A model generated the notes under the pieces. That model was not told where the DNA came from. It searched no databases and saw only the letters and a program-made list of their open reading frames with translations. This document shows positions 1 through 10,571 of a DNA stretch of 64,000 bases, in pieces (position 1 is the first letter of the stretch; the number at the start of each line of letters is the position of its first letter). Both the position numbers and the translations under genes were made by a program. Source of the DNA: Rhizorhabdus dicambivorans (GTDB taxonomy: Bacteria > Pseudomonadota > Alphaproteobacteria > Sphingomonadales > Sphingomonadaceae); contig NZ_CP023449.1 of the NCBI RefSeq assembly GCF_002355275.1, positions 4,504,001 to 4,568,000 on the forward strand, written 5' to 3'.

Positions 1-1170
1 AATGGCGGAAAGCCTGTCGCGATGTCGATCGACGTGCGCGTCCAGGCGGCGGTGGAGAGCGCGCTCGCCGCGCAGGTGATCAAGCATAGCGCGGTCGGCG
101 GCGCGGGCGTGGTGCTGGATGTCCACACCGGCGAGATACTCGCGATGGCGTCGCTGCCGGTGTTCAACTCCAACGCGCCCGGCCTCGTGCCGGTCGGCAC
201 CGATCCGCTGCGCCCCGACGCACGCTATAATCGCGCGATCAGCTCGGTCTATGAGCTGGGCTCGACCTTCAAGATGATCACCTTCGCCAATGCGATCGAA
301 AACGGCGTCATCACCGATTTCGGCAAGCGCTACGACGCGACCGCTCCGCTGCAGGTCGGCCGCTTCAAGATCAAGGACGATCACCCCGAGAATCGCTGGA
401 TGTCGATCCCCGACATCATGATCCACTCGTCGAACATCGGCACCGCGCGGATCGCCGACGAACTGGGCGAGGCCCGCACCGCCGCCTTCTTCCGCAAACT
501 GGGTTTCGACCGGCCGGTCGATCTGGAGCTGGGCGCGCGCGGCAAGCCGCTGTGGCCGGGCTTCTGGGCGCGGACAACGACGATGACCGCGGCCTATGGC
601 CATGGCATCGCGGTGAGCCAGCTCCACCTCGCCAATGCCTATGCGGCGCTGGTCAACGGCGGCATCATGCGGCCCGCGACGATGCTGAAGCGCTCGCCGG
701 GCGCGGTTCCCGCCGGCCAGCGAGTCATCTCCGAGGCGACCAGCCACCGCATCCGCCAGTTGATGCGGCTGGTGGTGACGCACGGCACCGGCAAGACCGG
801 CAACGTCCCCGGACTGCGCATCGGCGGCAAGACCGGCACCGCCGAGAAGAACCTGAACGGCCGCTATATCCACAACAGCCTGGTCACCACCTTCGCCGGC
901 GCCTTCCCGATGGATGCGCCCCGCTATGTGGTGGTGGTGACGATGGACGAGCCGCAGGGGATCAAGGAAACCTACGGCTTCCGCACCGCCGCCTGGACCG
1001 CGCTGCCCGCGGTCAAGAACATCATCGCGCGGATCGGGCCGATGCTGGGCGTCATCCCCGACACCAGCAAGGACATCGATATCTCCGACCTCAGGCCCTA
1101 TATCTACGAAGAGCAGCTGGCCGCGAAGGACAGGGAGAAGAAGGAAAGCGCAATCCATGCGATTGACTGA
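1..1170 (+). CDS. ftsI: Peptidoglycan transpeptidase FtsI (PBP3), 5' truncated
   Basis: Septal class B penicillin-binding protein that cross-links peptidoglycan at the division site with FtsW. The reading frame is open from base 1, so the membrane anchor and most of the pedestal domain lie outside the window. All three transpeptidase motifs are visible: STFK (active-site Ser, about nt 262), SSN (about nt 427) and KTGT (about nt 829). The stop lies inside the murE start region (14 bp overlap), which fits translational coupling. It is the first gene here of the dcw cluster. The internal ATG at 22 is not the start, since the upstream codons read as typical FtsI sequence (NGGKPVAMSIDVRVQ). Confidence 0.96.
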   Translation, partial: NGGKPVAMSIDVRVQAAVESALAAQVIKHSAVGGAGVVLDVHTGEILAMASLPVFNSNAPGLVPVGTDPLRPDARYNRAISSVYELGSTFKMITFANAIENGVITDFGKRYDATAPLQVGRFKIKDDHPENRWMSIPDIMIHSSNIGTARIADELGEARTAAFFRKLGFDRPVDLELGARGKPLWPGFWARTTTMTAAYGHGIAVSQLHLANAYAALVNGGIMRPATMLKRSPGAVPAGQRVISEATSHRIRQLMRLVVTHGTGKTGNVPGLRIGGKTGTAEKNLNGRYIHNSLVTTFAGAFPMDAPRYVVVVTMDEPQGIKETYGFRTAAWTALPAVKNIIARIGPMLGVIPDTSKDIDISDLRPYIYEEQLAAKDREKKESAIHAID

Positions 1171-2584
1171 CCTCCTGCCCGACCTCGCTTCCGCAGCCGG
1201 TGATGCCCGCATCACCGGCTTCGCCATTGACCACCGCAAGGTGGCGCCGGGCACGGTGTTCGGCGCGTTCAAAGGCGCGCGTTTCAACGGAGAGGATTTC
1301 ATCGCCCAGGCGGTGGCCGACGGCGCGATCGCGGTGGTCTCCGCGCCCGGCGTGTCGGTGGAGGGCGCGGCCCATGTCGCCGATGCCGAGCCGCGCCGCC
1401 TCTTCGCCCGGCTGGCGGCGCGCTATTTCGCGCCCTTCCCCGAGACGACCGTCGCCGTCACCGGCACCAACGGCAAGACCTCAACCGTCGAGCTGACCCG
1501 CCAGCTGTGGCGGATGGCGGGGTTCCACGCCGCCTCGATCGGCACGCTGGGCGTCACCACCGCCGACGAGCAGGTCTCGACCGGGCTGACCACGCCCGAC
1601 ATCGTCACCTTCCTGTCGAACATGGCGGGCCTGCGGAAGGAAGGCGTAAGCCATGCCGCCTTCGAGGCATCGAGCCACGGCCTGTCGCAATATCGTACCG
1701 AGGGCCTGCCGGTGCGCGCGGCGGCCTTCACCAATCTCAGCCGCGACCATCTCGACTATCACGGCACGATGGACGCCTATTTCGCGGCCAAGCTGCGCCT
1801 GTTCACGGAGGTGGTGGACCAGGACGGCGCCGCCGTCATCTGGGCGGACGATCCCCGGTCGGAGGAGGTGATCGCCGCCGTGCGGGCCCGTGGCGTCGGG
1901 TTGCTCAGCGTCGGCACCAAGGGCGAGACGATCAGGCTGGTCGAACGGACCCCCACCGCGCTCGGCCAGACCCTGAAGCTGGAGGTGGACGGCAAGACCC
2001 GCGAGGTGAAGCTGCCGCTGATCGGCGCCTATCAGGCCGCCAACGCGCTGGTTTCCGCCGGCCTCGTCATCGCGACCGGCGGGGAGATCGACCTGACCCT
2101 TGCCAACCTCCAGCGTGTCGCCCCCGTGCGAGGGCGGCTGGAGCGGGCGGCGATCACGAAGACGGGCGCGCCGGTCTATGTCGACTACGCCCACACCCCC
2201 GACGGGCTCGAAGCCGCGATCACGGCGCTGCGCCCGCACACCGAGGGGCGGCTGATCACCCTGTTCGGCGCGGGCGGCGACCGCGACACCGGCAAGCGCC
2301 CGCTGATGGGCGAGGTCGCGACCCGGCTATCCGACCGCACGATCGTCACCGACGACAATCCGCGCAGCGAGGACCCGGCACTGATCCGCCGCGACGTGAT
2401 GGCCGGCGCGCCCGGCGCCACCGAGATCGGCGGCCGCCGCGAGGCGATCGCCGCCGCCATCGCCGAAGCCCGGGCGGGGGACGTCGTGCTGATCGCGGGC
2501 AAGGGCCATGAACAGGGCCAGATCATCGGCGACCGGGTGCTGCCGTTCGACGACGTCACGGTGGCGCGGGAGTGCGCGGCGTGA
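1157..2584 (+). CDS. murE: UDP-MurNAc-tripeptide synthetase (meso-DAP adding)
   Basis: Cytoplasmic Mur ligase that adds the third stem-peptide residue to UDP-MurNAc-L-Ala-D-Glu using ATP. 475 residues, normal for the family. The P-loop TGTNGKTS is at about residues 102-109. The DNPR motif near residue 400 is the known signature for meso-diaminopimelate specificity, so the peptidoglycan is probably DAP-type. The C-terminal domain includes GKGHEQGQ. The start codon overlaps the ftsI 3' end. A 124 bp gap with palindromic repeats follows before murF, one of the few non-overlapping junctions in this cluster. Confidence 0.97.
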   Translation: MRLTDLLPDLASAAGDARITGFAIDHRKVAPGTVFGAFKGARFNGEDFIAQAVADGAIAVVSAPGVSVEGAAHVADAEPRRLFARLAARYFAPFPETTVAVTGTNGKTSTVELTRQLWRMAGFHAASIGTLGVTTADEQVSTGLTTPDIVTFLSNMAGLRKEGVSHAAFEASSHGLSQYRTEGLPVRAAAFTNLSRDHLDYHGTMDAYFAAKLRLFTEVVDQDGAAVIWADDPRSEEVIAAVRARGVGLLSVGTKGETIRLVERTPTALGQTLKLEVDGKTREVKLPLIGAYQAANALVSAGLVIATGGEIDLTLANLQRVAPVRGRLERAAITKTGAPVYVDYAHTPDGLEAAITALRPHTEGRLITLFGAGGDRDTGKRPLMGEVATRLSDRTIVTDDNPRSEDPALIRRDVMAGAPGATEIGGRREAIAAAIAEARAGDVVLIAGKGHEQGQIIGDRVLPFDDVTVARECAA

Positions 2585-2601
2585 GGGGGCCCTCCCACTT
2601 C

Positions 2602-2692
2602 CGTCATGCTGAACTTGATTCAGCATCCATTGCCGCAACGCCCGATGCTGAAGCGCTGCGTGTCTGGATCCTGACTTTCGTCAGGATGACGA
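2602..2692. repeat. REP-like palindromes between murE and murF
   Basis: Two adjacent short inverted repeats fill most of the murE-murF gap. The first has arms GTCATGCTGAA and TTCAGCAT around a short loop. The second is ATCCTGAC-tttc-GTCAGGAT (2668-2687). The first type recurs, sometimes degenerate, near 38705 and 51538. No open reading frame is present. Such repeats may act as RNA hairpins between cistrons. Confidence 0.75.
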
Positions 2693-2708
2693 TCGAGGAA
2701 GTGACCGC

Positions 2709-4112
2709 ATGACCCCGCCTCTCTGGACCGCCTTCGACATCGCTGCCGCCGTCGACGGCGAGGTGCATGGCGACTTCGAGGCGACCGGCGTCGCCTTCGA
2801 CAGTCGCGAGATCGGCCCGGGCGATCTGTTCATCGCGCTGTCCGGCGAGACCACCGATGGCCACCGCTTCCTCGACAAGGCCTATGCCGCGGGCGCGGCG
2901 GGGGCGATTGTTTCCCAAACTGCCAATGGCCCGCATGTTCGCGTCGCCGACACCATGGCGGCGCTCAATGCGCTGGGCGTCGCGTCGCGGGCGCGGGTGC
3001 AGGGCAAGGTGATCGGCGTTACCGGATCGGTGGGCAAGACCGGCACCAAGGAGGCGCTGTTCGCCTGCCTCGATCGCGCCCGGCCGGGCAAGATCCACCG
3101 CTCGGTCAAGAGCTACAACAACCATACAGGCGTGCCGCTCAGCCTCGCCCGCATGCCCGCCGACACCCGGATCGGGGTGTTCGAAATGGGCATGAACCAT
3201 AGCGGCGAACTGGCCGCCCTGACCCGGCTCGTCCGCCCGCATGTCGCGATCGTCACCGCCATCGCCCCCGCGCACAGCGCCTATTTCGCGAGCGAGGCCG
3301 ACATCGCCGACGCCAAGGGCGAGATATTCCAGGGGCTGGAAACCGGCGGCACCGCGATCATCCCCCATGACAGCCCGCATCGCGACCGGCTGATCGCCGC
3401 CGCCCAGCCCTATGCGTCGCGCATCCTGACCTTCGGCCTGACCCGCGACGCCGACATCCACGCGCAGGAGGTGATCCCGCTCGAACGCGGCACCCTCATC
3501 TCGCTGGTGCTGCCCGACGCCGAGCTGACCTTCACCATCGCCCCGCCCGGCGACCATTGGGTGTCGAACGCGATGGCCGTGATCGGCGCGGTATGGGCGG
3601 TGGGCGGCGACCTCGCCGCCGCCGGCCTGGCCTTCGCGGAGATGGAGGGCCTGCCGGGGCGCGGACAGCGCAGCCGCGTGCCTGTCGGAGACGGCGAAGC
3701 GCTGATCATCGACGAGAGCTACAACGCCAATCCCGCCTCCATGGCGGCGACGATCAAGATGCTGGGCGAGGAAAAGGCCGAACGCCGCATCGCCGTGCTC
3801 GGCGAGATGCGCGAACTGGGCGCGGGATCGCCCGACTATCATGCCGGGCTCGCCGGGCCGCTGCGCGAGGCGGGGGTGGATTATGCACTGCTCGTCGGAT
3901 CGGAAATGGGGCACCTCGCAAACGCCCTTGAGGGGCGGATCGATTTCGCGCATGTGCCCGACGCCGGAGCGGCGCTCGAGTCGATCGAGACGCTCCTCGC
4001 GCCCGGCGACGCCATATTGATCAAGGGATCGAACGCGATCGGCCTGTCGCGCCTTGTCGAGCGTCTGCGCTCGCGGGCCGATGCCGTCGAAAGGACAGCA
4101 TGCTCTACCTGA
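2709..4112 (+). CDS. murF: UDP-MurNAc-tripeptide--D-Ala-D-Ala ligase
   Basis: Last cytoplasmic Mur ligase: joins D-Ala-D-Ala to UDP-MurNAc-tripeptide with ATP. 467 residues. The P-loop reads [10 protein letters not shown] (about 105-114), a MurF-type variant. DESYNANP in the C-terminal half is a strong MurF signature. The upstream sequence GAGGAAGTGACCGC provides a ribosome binding site for the ATG at 2709. The gene overlaps mraY by 13 bp. Its substrate dipeptide is made by Ddl, encoded later in the same cluster. Confidence 0.97.
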   Translation: MTPPLWTAFDIAAAVDGEVHGDFEATGVAFDSREIGPGDLFIALSGETTDGHRFLDKAYAAGAAGAIVSQTANGPHVRVADTMAALNALGVASRARVQGKVIGVTGSVGKTGTKEALFACLDRARPGKIHRSVKSYNNHTGVPLSLARMPADTRIGVFEMGMNHSGELAALTRLVRPHVAIVTAIAPAHSAYFASEADIADAKGEIFQGLETGGTAIIPHDSPHRDRLIAAAQPYASRILTFGLTRDADIHAQEVIPLERGTLISLVLPDAELTFTIAPPGDHWVSNAMAVIGAVWAVGGDLAAAGLAFAEMEGLPGRGQRSRVPVGDGEALIIDESYNANPASMAATIKMLGEEKAERRIAVLGEMRELGAGSPDYHAGLAGPLREAGVDYALLVGSEMGHLANALEGRIDFAHVPDAGAALESIETLLAPGDAILIKGSNAIGLSRLVERLRSRADAVERTACST

Positions 4113-5170
4113 TTGCCGATCAGCTCGGGTTTCCGGGGATCCTGAACCTCATCCGCTACATCACCTTCCGGGCGGGGGCGGCGGCGCTGACGGCGCTGTT
4201 CATCGGCCTGATCATCGGCCCCAGGTTCATCGGCTGGCTGCGCGTCCGCCAGGGCAAGGGCCAGCCGATCCGTGCCGACGGGCCGCAGACCCATCTTTCC
4301 AAGGTCGGCACCCCCACCATGGGCGGGCTGATGATCCTGATCGCGGTGATGGTGTCGCTGCTGCTGTGGATGGACCTGAGCAACCGCTATGTCTGGGCCT
4401 GCATCGGCGTGACGCTGGGCTTCGGCCTGATCGGCTTCATGGACGACTACGACAAGGTCAAGAAGCGCAGCCATCATGGCGTGTCGGGCAAGGTCCGACT
4501 GCTCGGCGAGTTCATCATCGCCGGGCTGGCGAGCTGGCTGATCGTCTCCGGCAACGGCACCCAGCTCTACGTGCCCTTCTACAACGGGCCGGTGATCGAT
4601 CTCGGCCCCTTCTACATCGTCTTCGCGGCCTTCGTGATCGTCGCCTTCGGCAATGCGGTGAACCTGACCGACGGGCTGGACGGGCTCGCAACCATGCCGG
4701 TGGTCATCGCCAGCCTCGCCTTCTTCGTGATCGTCTATCTGGTGGGCAATGCGAAGTTCGCCACCTATCTGGGCATTCCCCATGTCCCCGGCGCGGGCGA
4801 CCTGACGATATTGACCGCCGCGATCATCGGCGGCGGCCTGGCCTTCCTGTGGTTCAACGCGCCGCCGGCCGCCGTCTTCATGGGCGACACCGGCAGCCTG
4901 GCGCTCGGCGGCGCGCTCGGCGTCATCTCGGTCGTCGCGCATCATGAGATCGTGCTGGCGATCGTCGGTGGGCTGTTCGTGATGGAGACCGTGTCGGTCG
5001 TCCTCCAGGTGTTCTTCTACAAACGGACCGGCAAGCGCATCTTCCGCATGGCCCCGATCCACCATCATTTCGAACAGCTCGGCTGGAGCGAGCCGACCGT
5101 GGTGATCCGCTTCTGGATCATCAGCTTCGTCCTCGCCCTCGCCGGCCTCGCTACTCTCAAGCTGCGGTGA
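4100..5170 (+). CDS. mraY: Phospho-MurNAc-pentapeptide transferase MraY
   Basis: Polytopic inner-membrane enzyme that moves phospho-MurNAc-pentapeptide from UDP to undecaprenyl phosphate, forming lipid I. 356 residues with about ten hydrophobic segments. Visible signatures are MDDYDK, the [13 protein letters not shown] loop with catalytic aspartates, [11 protein letters not shown] and the HHHFEQLGW cytoplasmic loop. The start lies 13 bp inside murF, and its stop overlaps the GTG start of murD (GTGA), so the three genes look translationally coupled. Confidence 0.97.
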   Translation: MLYLIADQLGFPGILNLIRYITFRAGAAALTALFIGLIIGPRFIGWLRVRQGKGQPIRADGPQTHLSKVGTPTMGGLMILIAVMVSLLLWMDLSNRYVWACIGVTLGFGLIGFMDDYDKVKKRSHHGVSGKVRLLGEFIIAGLASWLIVSGNGTQLYVPFYNGPVIDLGPFYIVFAAFVIVAFGNAVNLTDGLDGLATMPVVIASLAFFVIVYLVGNAKFATYLGIPHVPGAGDLTILTAAIIGGGLAFLWFNAPPAAVFMGDTGSLALGGALGVISVVAHHEIVLAIVGGLFVMETVSVVLQVFFYKRTGKRIFRMAPIHHHFEQLGWSEPTVVIRFWIISFVLALAGLATLKLR

Positions 5171-6582
5171 TCACCAGTCCCGCCTTCTCCGGCAAGCATT
5201 ATGCCGTCCTCGGCCTCGCCCGCTCGGGGCTGGCGACGGTCGAGGCGCTGCTCGCTTCGGGCGCGAAGGTGACGGCGTGGGACAGCAAGGAGGAGGCGCG
5301 GGCCAAGCTGAAGATCCTCCCCATCGCAGATGGGGAGGGGGACCGCGCGCAGCGCGGTGGAGGGGTCGGGCAGGACCTCAACACCGGAAAACCCCTCCAC
5401 CGTCAGCCTGCGGCTGACGGTCCCCCTCCCCACCCTTCGGGCAGGGAGAATCTGGTTTTTGCCGATCCCCTCACCATCGATCTCACCGGCTATGAGAGCG
5501 TGATCGTCTCGCCGGGCGTGCCGCTCAACACGCATCCGATCGTCGGCCATGCCGCGCAATATGGCGTGCCAGTGATCGGCGATATCGAACTGTTCGCCCA
5601 GGCCCGCGAGGCCCTGCCGCCGCATGAGGTGGTGGGCATCACCGGCACCAACGGCAAGTCGACGACGACCGCGCTGATCACGCACATCATCGAGACGGCC
5701 GGCGTGCCCACCCTGATGGGCGGCAATATCGGCCTGCCGATCATGGGCCGCGACCCGCTCGAAAAGGGCGGCATCTATGTGCTCGAACTGTCGAGCTACC
5801 AGATCGACCTGACCTTCAGCCTCGATTGCGACGTGGCGGTGCTGACCAACATCACCCCCGACCATCTCGATCGCTATGACGGGTTCGAGGGTTACGTAGC
5901 GTCGAAGTTGCGCCTGTTCTCGATGCAAGACGCAGAACATTTTGCTGTGCTGGGCGAACCCCATATCGGCGAACGTTGGCTATCGCCCCGGATTCCGAAC
6001 GCGAACCTGTTGTTGGCACTTGATTACAGCGATCGACAGGCGAACTGGCCAGCCTTGCAAGGGCCGCATAACCATCAGAACGCCGCTTGCGCTATCGCGA
6101 CATGCGAAGCCCTCGGCATTTCTGAGGCTGCCATCGAGGAAGGCCTGCGCACCTATCCCGGCCTGCCGCACCGCATGCAGCGCGTTGCCGAGAAGAAGGG
6201 CGTGCTGTTCGTCAACGACAGCAAGGCGACCAACGCCACCGCCACCGCCCCGGCGCTGGGCGCCTATCCGAAGATCCACTGGATCCTCGGCGGCCTGCCC
6301 AAGACCGACGATCTCGACGATTGCGCGCCCTATTTCGATCATGTCGCCGCCGCCTACACGATCGGCCAGGCCGGGCCGATGTACGCCCGCATCCTGGCCG
6401 AGGCGGGCAAGAAGGTGACCGAGAGCGGCACGCTCGACCAGGCGGTGAAGGACGCCGCCGCCGCCGCCCGGCCGGGCGAGGTGGTGATGCTGTCGCCGGC
6501 CTGTGCGTCGTTCGATCAGTTCAGCGATTATGAGGCACGCGGCGACGCCTTCCGTCGCGCGGTGGAGGGGCTTTCGCTATGA
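5167..6582 (+). CDS. murD: UDP-MurNAc-L-Ala--D-Glu ligase MurD with in-frame palindromic insert
   Basis: Adds D-glutamate to UDP-MurNAc-L-Ala. GTG start within the mraY stop (GTGA). The P-loop is [11 protein letters not shown] (157-167); GPHNHQNAA and NDSKATN are typical of MurD. At 471 residues it is longer than usual: E. coli MurD is 438. Residues about 50-95 are encoded by a 138 bp palindromic repeat (5314-5451) that joins the frame without a stop; without it, the N-terminal Rossmann sequence would run straight from EEARAKL into [12 protein letters not shown]. Nt 5890-6130 also has unusual, visibly less GC-rich codon use. The frame is otherwise intact, so the protein is probably functional, as it is the only MurD visible. 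Confidence 0.93.
   Translation: MITSPAFSGKHYAVLGLARSGLATVEALLASGAKVTAWDSKEEARAKLKILPIADGEGDRAQRGGGVGQDLNTGKPLHRQPAADGPPPHPSGRENLVFADPLTIDLTGYESVIVSPGVPLNTHPIVGHAAQYGVPVIGDIELFAQAREALPPHEVVGITGTNGKSTTTALITHIIETAGVPTLMGGNIGLPIMGRDPLEKGGIYVLELSSYQIDLTFSLDCDVAVLTNITPDHLDRYDGFEGYVASKLRLFSMQDAEHFAVLGEPHIGERWLSPRIPNANLLLALDYSDRQANWPALQGPHNHQNAACAIATCEALGISEAAIEEGLRTYPGLPHRMQRVAEKKGVLFVNDSKATNATATAPALGAYPKIHWILGGLPKTDDLDDCAPYFDHVAAAYTIGQAGPMYARILAEAGKKVTESGTLDQAVKDAAAAARPGEVVMLSPACASFDQFSDYEARGDAFRRAVEGLSL
5314..5451. repeat. Palindromic element A, copy 1, in frame inside murD
   Basis: 138 bp with the same plan as copies at 11488 and 25367. The left end is ATCCTCCCC and the right end a degenerate GGGAGAAT. 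A GGGGAGGGGGACC block near the left matches the GGTCCCCCTCCCC block near the right. Inner CGGTGGAGGGG and CCCCTCCACCG form a nested stem, with smaller hairpins such as GTCAGCC-tgc-GGCTGAC. Its length is 46 codons exactly and the murD frame stays open. Confidence 0.88.
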
Positions 6583-7799
6583 ACGTCACCATGTCCTTCG
6601 ACTCCACCGTGTCCCAGCCCTCGCCCTATAAACGATCGCGTTTCGGGCGCGGCAAGCGCACCCCGATCGCCCGCTGGTTCTGGGAGATCGACCGGGTGCT
6701 GCTGCTGCTCGTCACCATGCTGATCGGCATCGGCCTGATCGCGGTGGCGGCCGCCTCCCCCGCCGCCGGCGTGCGCTATTCCTCGGCGGCGGCCGGCGTC
6801 ACCGTCGCCGCACGCCATTATTTCTGGATGCAGATCGCCTGGACGATGATCGCGGTGCCGGTGATGCTCGGCGTCTCGGCTCTGCCCATGCAGGTGGCGC
6901 GTCGTCTTGCGCTGATCGGCGCGGCGGTGTTCCTGGTCCTGCTCGCGCTGGTGCCGGTGATCGGCAGTAGCGCCAACGGCGCCACCCGCTGGATCGGCGT
7001 CGGATCGGCCAAGCTGCAGCCGTCCGAATTCCTGAAGCCCATGTTCGCGGTGAGCATGGCCTGGCTGCTGTCGCTGCGCTCGAAGAATCCGGATCTGCCC
7101 TTCGCGCTGATCTCGGTGGTGCCGATGGGCGTCGTCGCGGTGCTGCTGATGAAGCAGCCCGATTTCGGCCAGACGGTGATCTTCGCCGCAGTGTGGCTGG
7201 TGCTGCTGATCATCGGCGGGGCGTCGATGAAGCTGATCGGATCGCTGATCGGCGGCGCATTCGGCGCGATCGTCGCCGCCTATTTCTTCTATTCGGTAGC
7301 CACCGAGCGCATCAACAAATTCCTGTTCAAGGAAGGCGACACCTATCAGGTGGACCGCGCCCATGCGACGCTGACCAATGGCGGCCTGCTTGGCACCGGC
7401 CCCGGCGCCGGCACCGAGAAATTCACCCTGCCGGAGCCGCACACCGACTATATCTTCTCGGTGATCGGCGAGGAATTCGGGCTGATCGCGTGCATCGCCA
7501 TCGCCTGCCTCTACCTCGCCATCGTCGCGCGCGTGTGCCTGCGGCTGCTGCGCGAGGAGAATGATTTCCTGCTGCTCGCCAGCGCCGGCCTCGTCTCGCA
7601 ATTCGGGATGCAGGCGCTGATCAACATGCTGGTCAATGTCGGCCTCGCCCCGTCCAAGGGCATGACCCTGCCGTTCATCAGCTATGGCGGCTCGTCGATG
7701 ATCGCGCTGTCGATCGGCATGGGGCTGCTGCTCGCCTTCACCCGCGAGAATCCCCACCTCAAGGAGGCCACCTACACGGTGCGCTGGAACGGACGATGA
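6579..7799 (+). CDS. ftsW: Septal peptidoglycan polymerase FtsW
   Basis: SEDS-family integral membrane glycosyltransferase that polymerises lipid II at the septum with FtsI. 406 residues, about ten transmembrane segments after a basic cytoplasmic N terminus of about 35 residues. Family signatures are ATRWIGVGSAKLQPSEFLK, the loop ending EPHTDYIFSVIGEEFG, and LPFISYGGSS near the C terminus. ATG overlaps the murD stop (ATGA); the stop in turn overlaps murG. Confidence 0.97.
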   Translation: MNVTMSFDSTVSQPSPYKRSRFGRGKRTPIARWFWEIDRVLLLLVTMLIGIGLIAVAAASPAAGVRYSSAAAGVTVAARHYFWMQIAWTMIAVPVMLGVSALPMQVARRLALIGAAVFLVLLALVPVIGSSANGATRWIGVGSAKLQPSEFLKPMFAVSMAWLLSLRSKNPDLPFALISVVPMGVVAVLLMKQPDFGQTVIFAAVWLVLLIIGGASMKLIGSLIGGAFGAIVAAYFFYSVATERINKFLFKEGDTYQVDRAHATLTNGGLLGTGPGAGTEKFTLPEPHTDYIFSVIGEEFGLIACIAIACLYLAIVARVCLRLLREENDFLLLASAGLVSQFGMQALINMLVNVGLAPSKGMTLPFISYGGSSMIALSIGMGLLLAFTRENPHLKEATYTVRWNGR

Positions 7800-8956
7800 G
7801 GGTATCGCGCCATTTCGCCCTCGCGGCGGGCGGGACCGGGGGCCATATGGTCCCCGCGCACGCTTTGGCGGCCGAGCTGATGCGGCGCGGCCACCGTGTG
7901 GCGCTGGTCACCGACGAACGCGGCGCGCGCATCCCCGGCCTGTTCGACGGCGTCCAGACCCATATCATCCCGGCCGGGCGGCTGGGCGGTGGCCCGCGCG
8001 AATGGCTGCAGGCCTTCCGCGATATCCGCGCCGGCACCGCGATGGCGGGCCGGCTCTACGACACGTTCGAGCCGTCGGCGGTGATCGGCTTCGGCGGCTA
8101 TCCGGCGCTGCCCGCGCTGCGCGCCGCCTTCAAGCGCCGCATACCGACCGTGATCCACGAGCAGAACGCGGTGCTCGGCCGGGTCAACCGGCTGGTGGCG
8201 GGCCGGGTCGACGCGATCGCCACCGCCTATCCCGACGTCCAGCGGCTGAAACCCCGCTTCGACGGCAAGACGGTGCTGGTCGGCAATCCGGTGCGCGACG
8301 TGGTCCGCGAGATTCGCGAGCAGCCCTTCCCCGATCTTGGCCCCGACAGCATCTTCCGGGTGCTGGTGACCGGCGGCAGCCAGGGCGCCTCCATCCTGTC
8401 CGACGTGGTGCCCGACGGCCTGGCGCTGCTGCCGCAGGGCTTTCGCCGCCGCCTGCAGGTCACCCAGCAATGCCGGCCCGAGGATATCGAGGCGGTGCGC
8501 AGCAAATATAAGGTGCTGGGCATCCCCGCCGATCTCGGCACCTATTTCACCGACCTGCCCGAGCGCCTGGCCTGGTCGCATCTCGTCATCGCCCGTGCCG
8601 GCGCCTCGACGATCGCCGACATCAGCGTGGCGGGCCGCCCCGCCATCCTGATCCCGCTGCCGTCGGCCGCCGACGACCACCAGACCGCCAATGCCCGCGA
8701 GCTGGCCCAGGTCGGCGGCGCACGCGCGATCCGGCAGGAGAATTTCACGCCGCAGGAGCTGGCCAAGCAGATGCAGAAGCTGGCGCTCGACCCCAAGGCG
8801 CTGATCAATGCGGCCCGGCGCGCCCACAGCGTCGGCCGCCCCAATGCCGCGGAGGAGCTGGCCGACCTCGTCGAGCGGATCGGCCCCGATCCGATCGTCG
8901 AGCCGATCCCCGTGGAGAAACTGGAACTCCGTCCTCTGAAAGGCGCATTCGCATGA
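7796..8956 (+). CDS. murG: Lipid II synthase MurG
   Basis: Peripheral membrane GT28-family glycosyltransferase that adds GlcNAc from UDP-GlcNAc to lipid I. 386 residues. The N-terminal glycine-rich loop [10 protein letters not shown], the HEQNAVLG motif, GGSQGA (second G loop) and RAGASTIAD near the UDP-binding site are present. ATGA overlap with ftsW and overlap of its stop with murC indicate coupled translation. Confidence 0.97.
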   Translation: MRVSRHFALAAGGTGGHMVPAHALAAELMRRGHRVALVTDERGARIPGLFDGVQTHIIPAGRLGGGPREWLQAFRDIRAGTAMAGRLYDTFEPSAVIGFGGYPALPALRAAFKRRIPTVIHEQNAVLGRVNRLVAGRVDAIATAYPDVQRLKPRFDGKTVLVGNPVRDVVREIREQPFPDLGPDSIFRVLVTGGSQGASILSDVVPDGLALLPQGFRRRLQVTQQCRPEDIEAVRSKYKVLGIPADLGTYFTDLPERLAWSHLVIARAGASTIADISVAGRPAILIPLPSAADDHQTANARELAQVGGARAIRQENFTPQELAKQMQKLALDPKALINAARRAHSVGRPNAAEELADLVERIGPDPIVEPIPVEKLELRPLKGAFA

Positions 8957-10374
8957 AGGGTGTCGCAACCGACATCGGCACCATCCATTTCATCGGCATC
9001 GGCGGCATCGGCATGTCCGGCATCGCCGAGGTGATGCACAATCTGGGCTACAAGGTGCAGGGCAGCGACATCGGCGAAGGCTATGTCGTCGAGGGCCTGC
9101 GAAAGCGCGGCATCGAGGTGTTCATCGGCCACAAGGCCGAGAATCTGGGCGATGCCGCCGTCGTCGTCACCTCGACCGCGATCAAGCGCGGCAATCCCGA
9201 GGTGGAACTGGCGCTGGAGAAGCGCATCCCCGTGGTCCGCCGCGCCGAGATGCTGGCCGAGCTGATGCGGCTAAAATCGACCGTCGCGATCGCCGGCACC
9301 CATGGCAAGACGACGACCACGTCGATGGTAGCAGCCCTGCTCGACGCGGGCGGCGTGGACCCGACCGTGATCAACGGCGGCATCATCAACAGCTATGGCT
9401 CGAACGCCCGGCTCGGCGCGTCCGACTGGATGGTGGTCGAGGCCGATGAGAGCGACGGCAGCTTCCTGCGGCTGGACGGGACGATCGCGGTCGTCACCAA
9501 TATCGATCCCGAGCATCTCGACCATTATGGCTCGTTCGACAAGGTGAAGGACTGCTTCGTCGAGTTCGTCGAGAATGTGCCCTTCTACGGCGCGGCGCTG
9601 CTGTGCATCGACCATCCGGAGGTGCAGGCGATCATCCCGAGGGTGCGCGACCGCAAGGTCGTGACCTATGGCTTTTCGGCGCAGGCCGACGTGCGCGGCG
9701 ACAATGTCACCCCGATCCCGGGCGGCAACCGCTTCGACGTGGTGGTCCGCAACCGCGACGGCGCCACCCGCCGGATCGAGGGCGTCACCCTGCCGATGCC
9801 GGGCCGCCACAATGTCCAGAACGCGCTGGCCGCGATCGGCGTCGCGCTGGAGATGAACATCTCCGACGAGATCATCGCCAACGGCTTCGCCAAGTTCGGC
9901 GGGGTCAAGCGCCGCTTCACCAAGGTCGGCGAGGTTCCGGCCGGCGACGGCGTCGCGACGATCATCGACGATTACGGCCACCATCCGGTCGAGATCCGCG
10001 CGGTGCTGGCTGCGGCGCGCGAGGGCGCCAAGGCGCGGGTGATCGCGGTCGTCCAGCCGCACCGCTTCACCCGGCTGCGCGACCTGATGACCGAGTTCCA
10101 GACCGCGTTCAACGATGCCGACAGCGTCTATGTCGCGCCGGTCTATGCCGCGGGCGAGGCGCCGATCGAGGGCATCGACGCCGACGCGCTCGTCGCCGGC
10201 CTCAAGCAGCGCGGGCACCGCTCGGCCCAGACGATCGCAGGCTCCGAGGCGCTCGCGAAGGTGCTGGCCGGGACCCTCGGCACCGACGACATGGTGATCT
10301 GTCTGGGCGCCGGTGATATTACCAAATGGGCGGGGGGCCTGGCAGACGCGATAGCGAAGGAGAAGGCAGCATGA
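8953..10374 (+). CDS. murC: UDP-N-acetylmuramate--L-alanine ligase
   Basis: First Mur ligase: ATP-dependent addition of L-Ala to UDP-MurNAc. 473 residues. The N-terminal Rossmann motif [12 protein letters not shown], the P-loop [10 protein letters not shown] (about 115-124) and DDYGHHPVE in the C-terminal domain are diagnostic. ATGA overlap with murG; the stop overlaps the start of a 66-residue unknown gene. Confidence 0.97.
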   Translation: MKGVATDIGTIHFIGIGGIGMSGIAEVMHNLGYKVQGSDIGEGYVVEGLRKRGIEVFIGHKAENLGDAAVVVTSTAIKRGNPEVELALEKRIPVVRRAEMLAELMRLKSTVAIAGTHGKTTTTSMVAALLDAGGVDPTVINGGIINSYGSNARLGASDWMVVEADESDGSFLRLDGTIAVVTNIDPEHLDHYGSFDKVKDCFVEFVENVPFYGAALLCIDHPEVQAIIPRVRDRKVVTYGFSAQADVRGDNVTPIPGGNRFDVVVRNRDGATRRIEGVTLPMPGRHNVQNALAAIGVALEMNISDEIIANGFAKFGGVKRRFTKVGEVPAGDGVATIIDDYGHHPVEIRAVLAAAREGAKARVIAVVQPHRFTRLRDLMTEFQTAFNDADSVYVAPVYAAGEAPIEGIDADALVAGLKQRGHRSAQTIAGSEALAKVLAGTLGTDDMVICLGAGDITKWAGGLADAIAKEKAA

Positions 10375-10571
10375 CCGATTTCTTCGGACCCTGGAAAATG
10401 ATGCAGGACCAGGTCCTGCATATGCACAAGACCGCGGTGGATGCGGCGTTCAAGGCGATGGGCAGCGGCGAGCAGTTCGACAATGCGGCCAAGGCCGCGA
10501 AGGACCTCGCCGACATGCAGGCCCAGGCGTGGGAACGCTGGATGGCGATGTGGGGCATCGAGAAGAAGTGA
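10371..10571 (+). CDS. Small unknown protein between murC and murB
   Basis: 66 residues, starting at [10 protein letters not shown]. The start overlaps the murC stop (ATGA) and its stop overlaps the preferred murB start (GTGA), so it is embedded in the coupled reading chain of the dcw cluster. It has no signal peptide or membrane span. It is rich in Met, Ala, Gln, Lys and Trp and reads as two amphipathic helices (about 5-30 and 35-60) ending [13 protein letters not shown]. The pattern is loosely phasin-like, but I do not recognise a family. The upstream GAAGGAGAAGG provides a strong ribosome binding site. Confidence 0.8.
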   Translation: MTDFFGPWKMMQDQVLHMHKTAVDAAFKAMGSGEQFDNAAKAAKDLADMQAQAWERWMAMWGIEKK

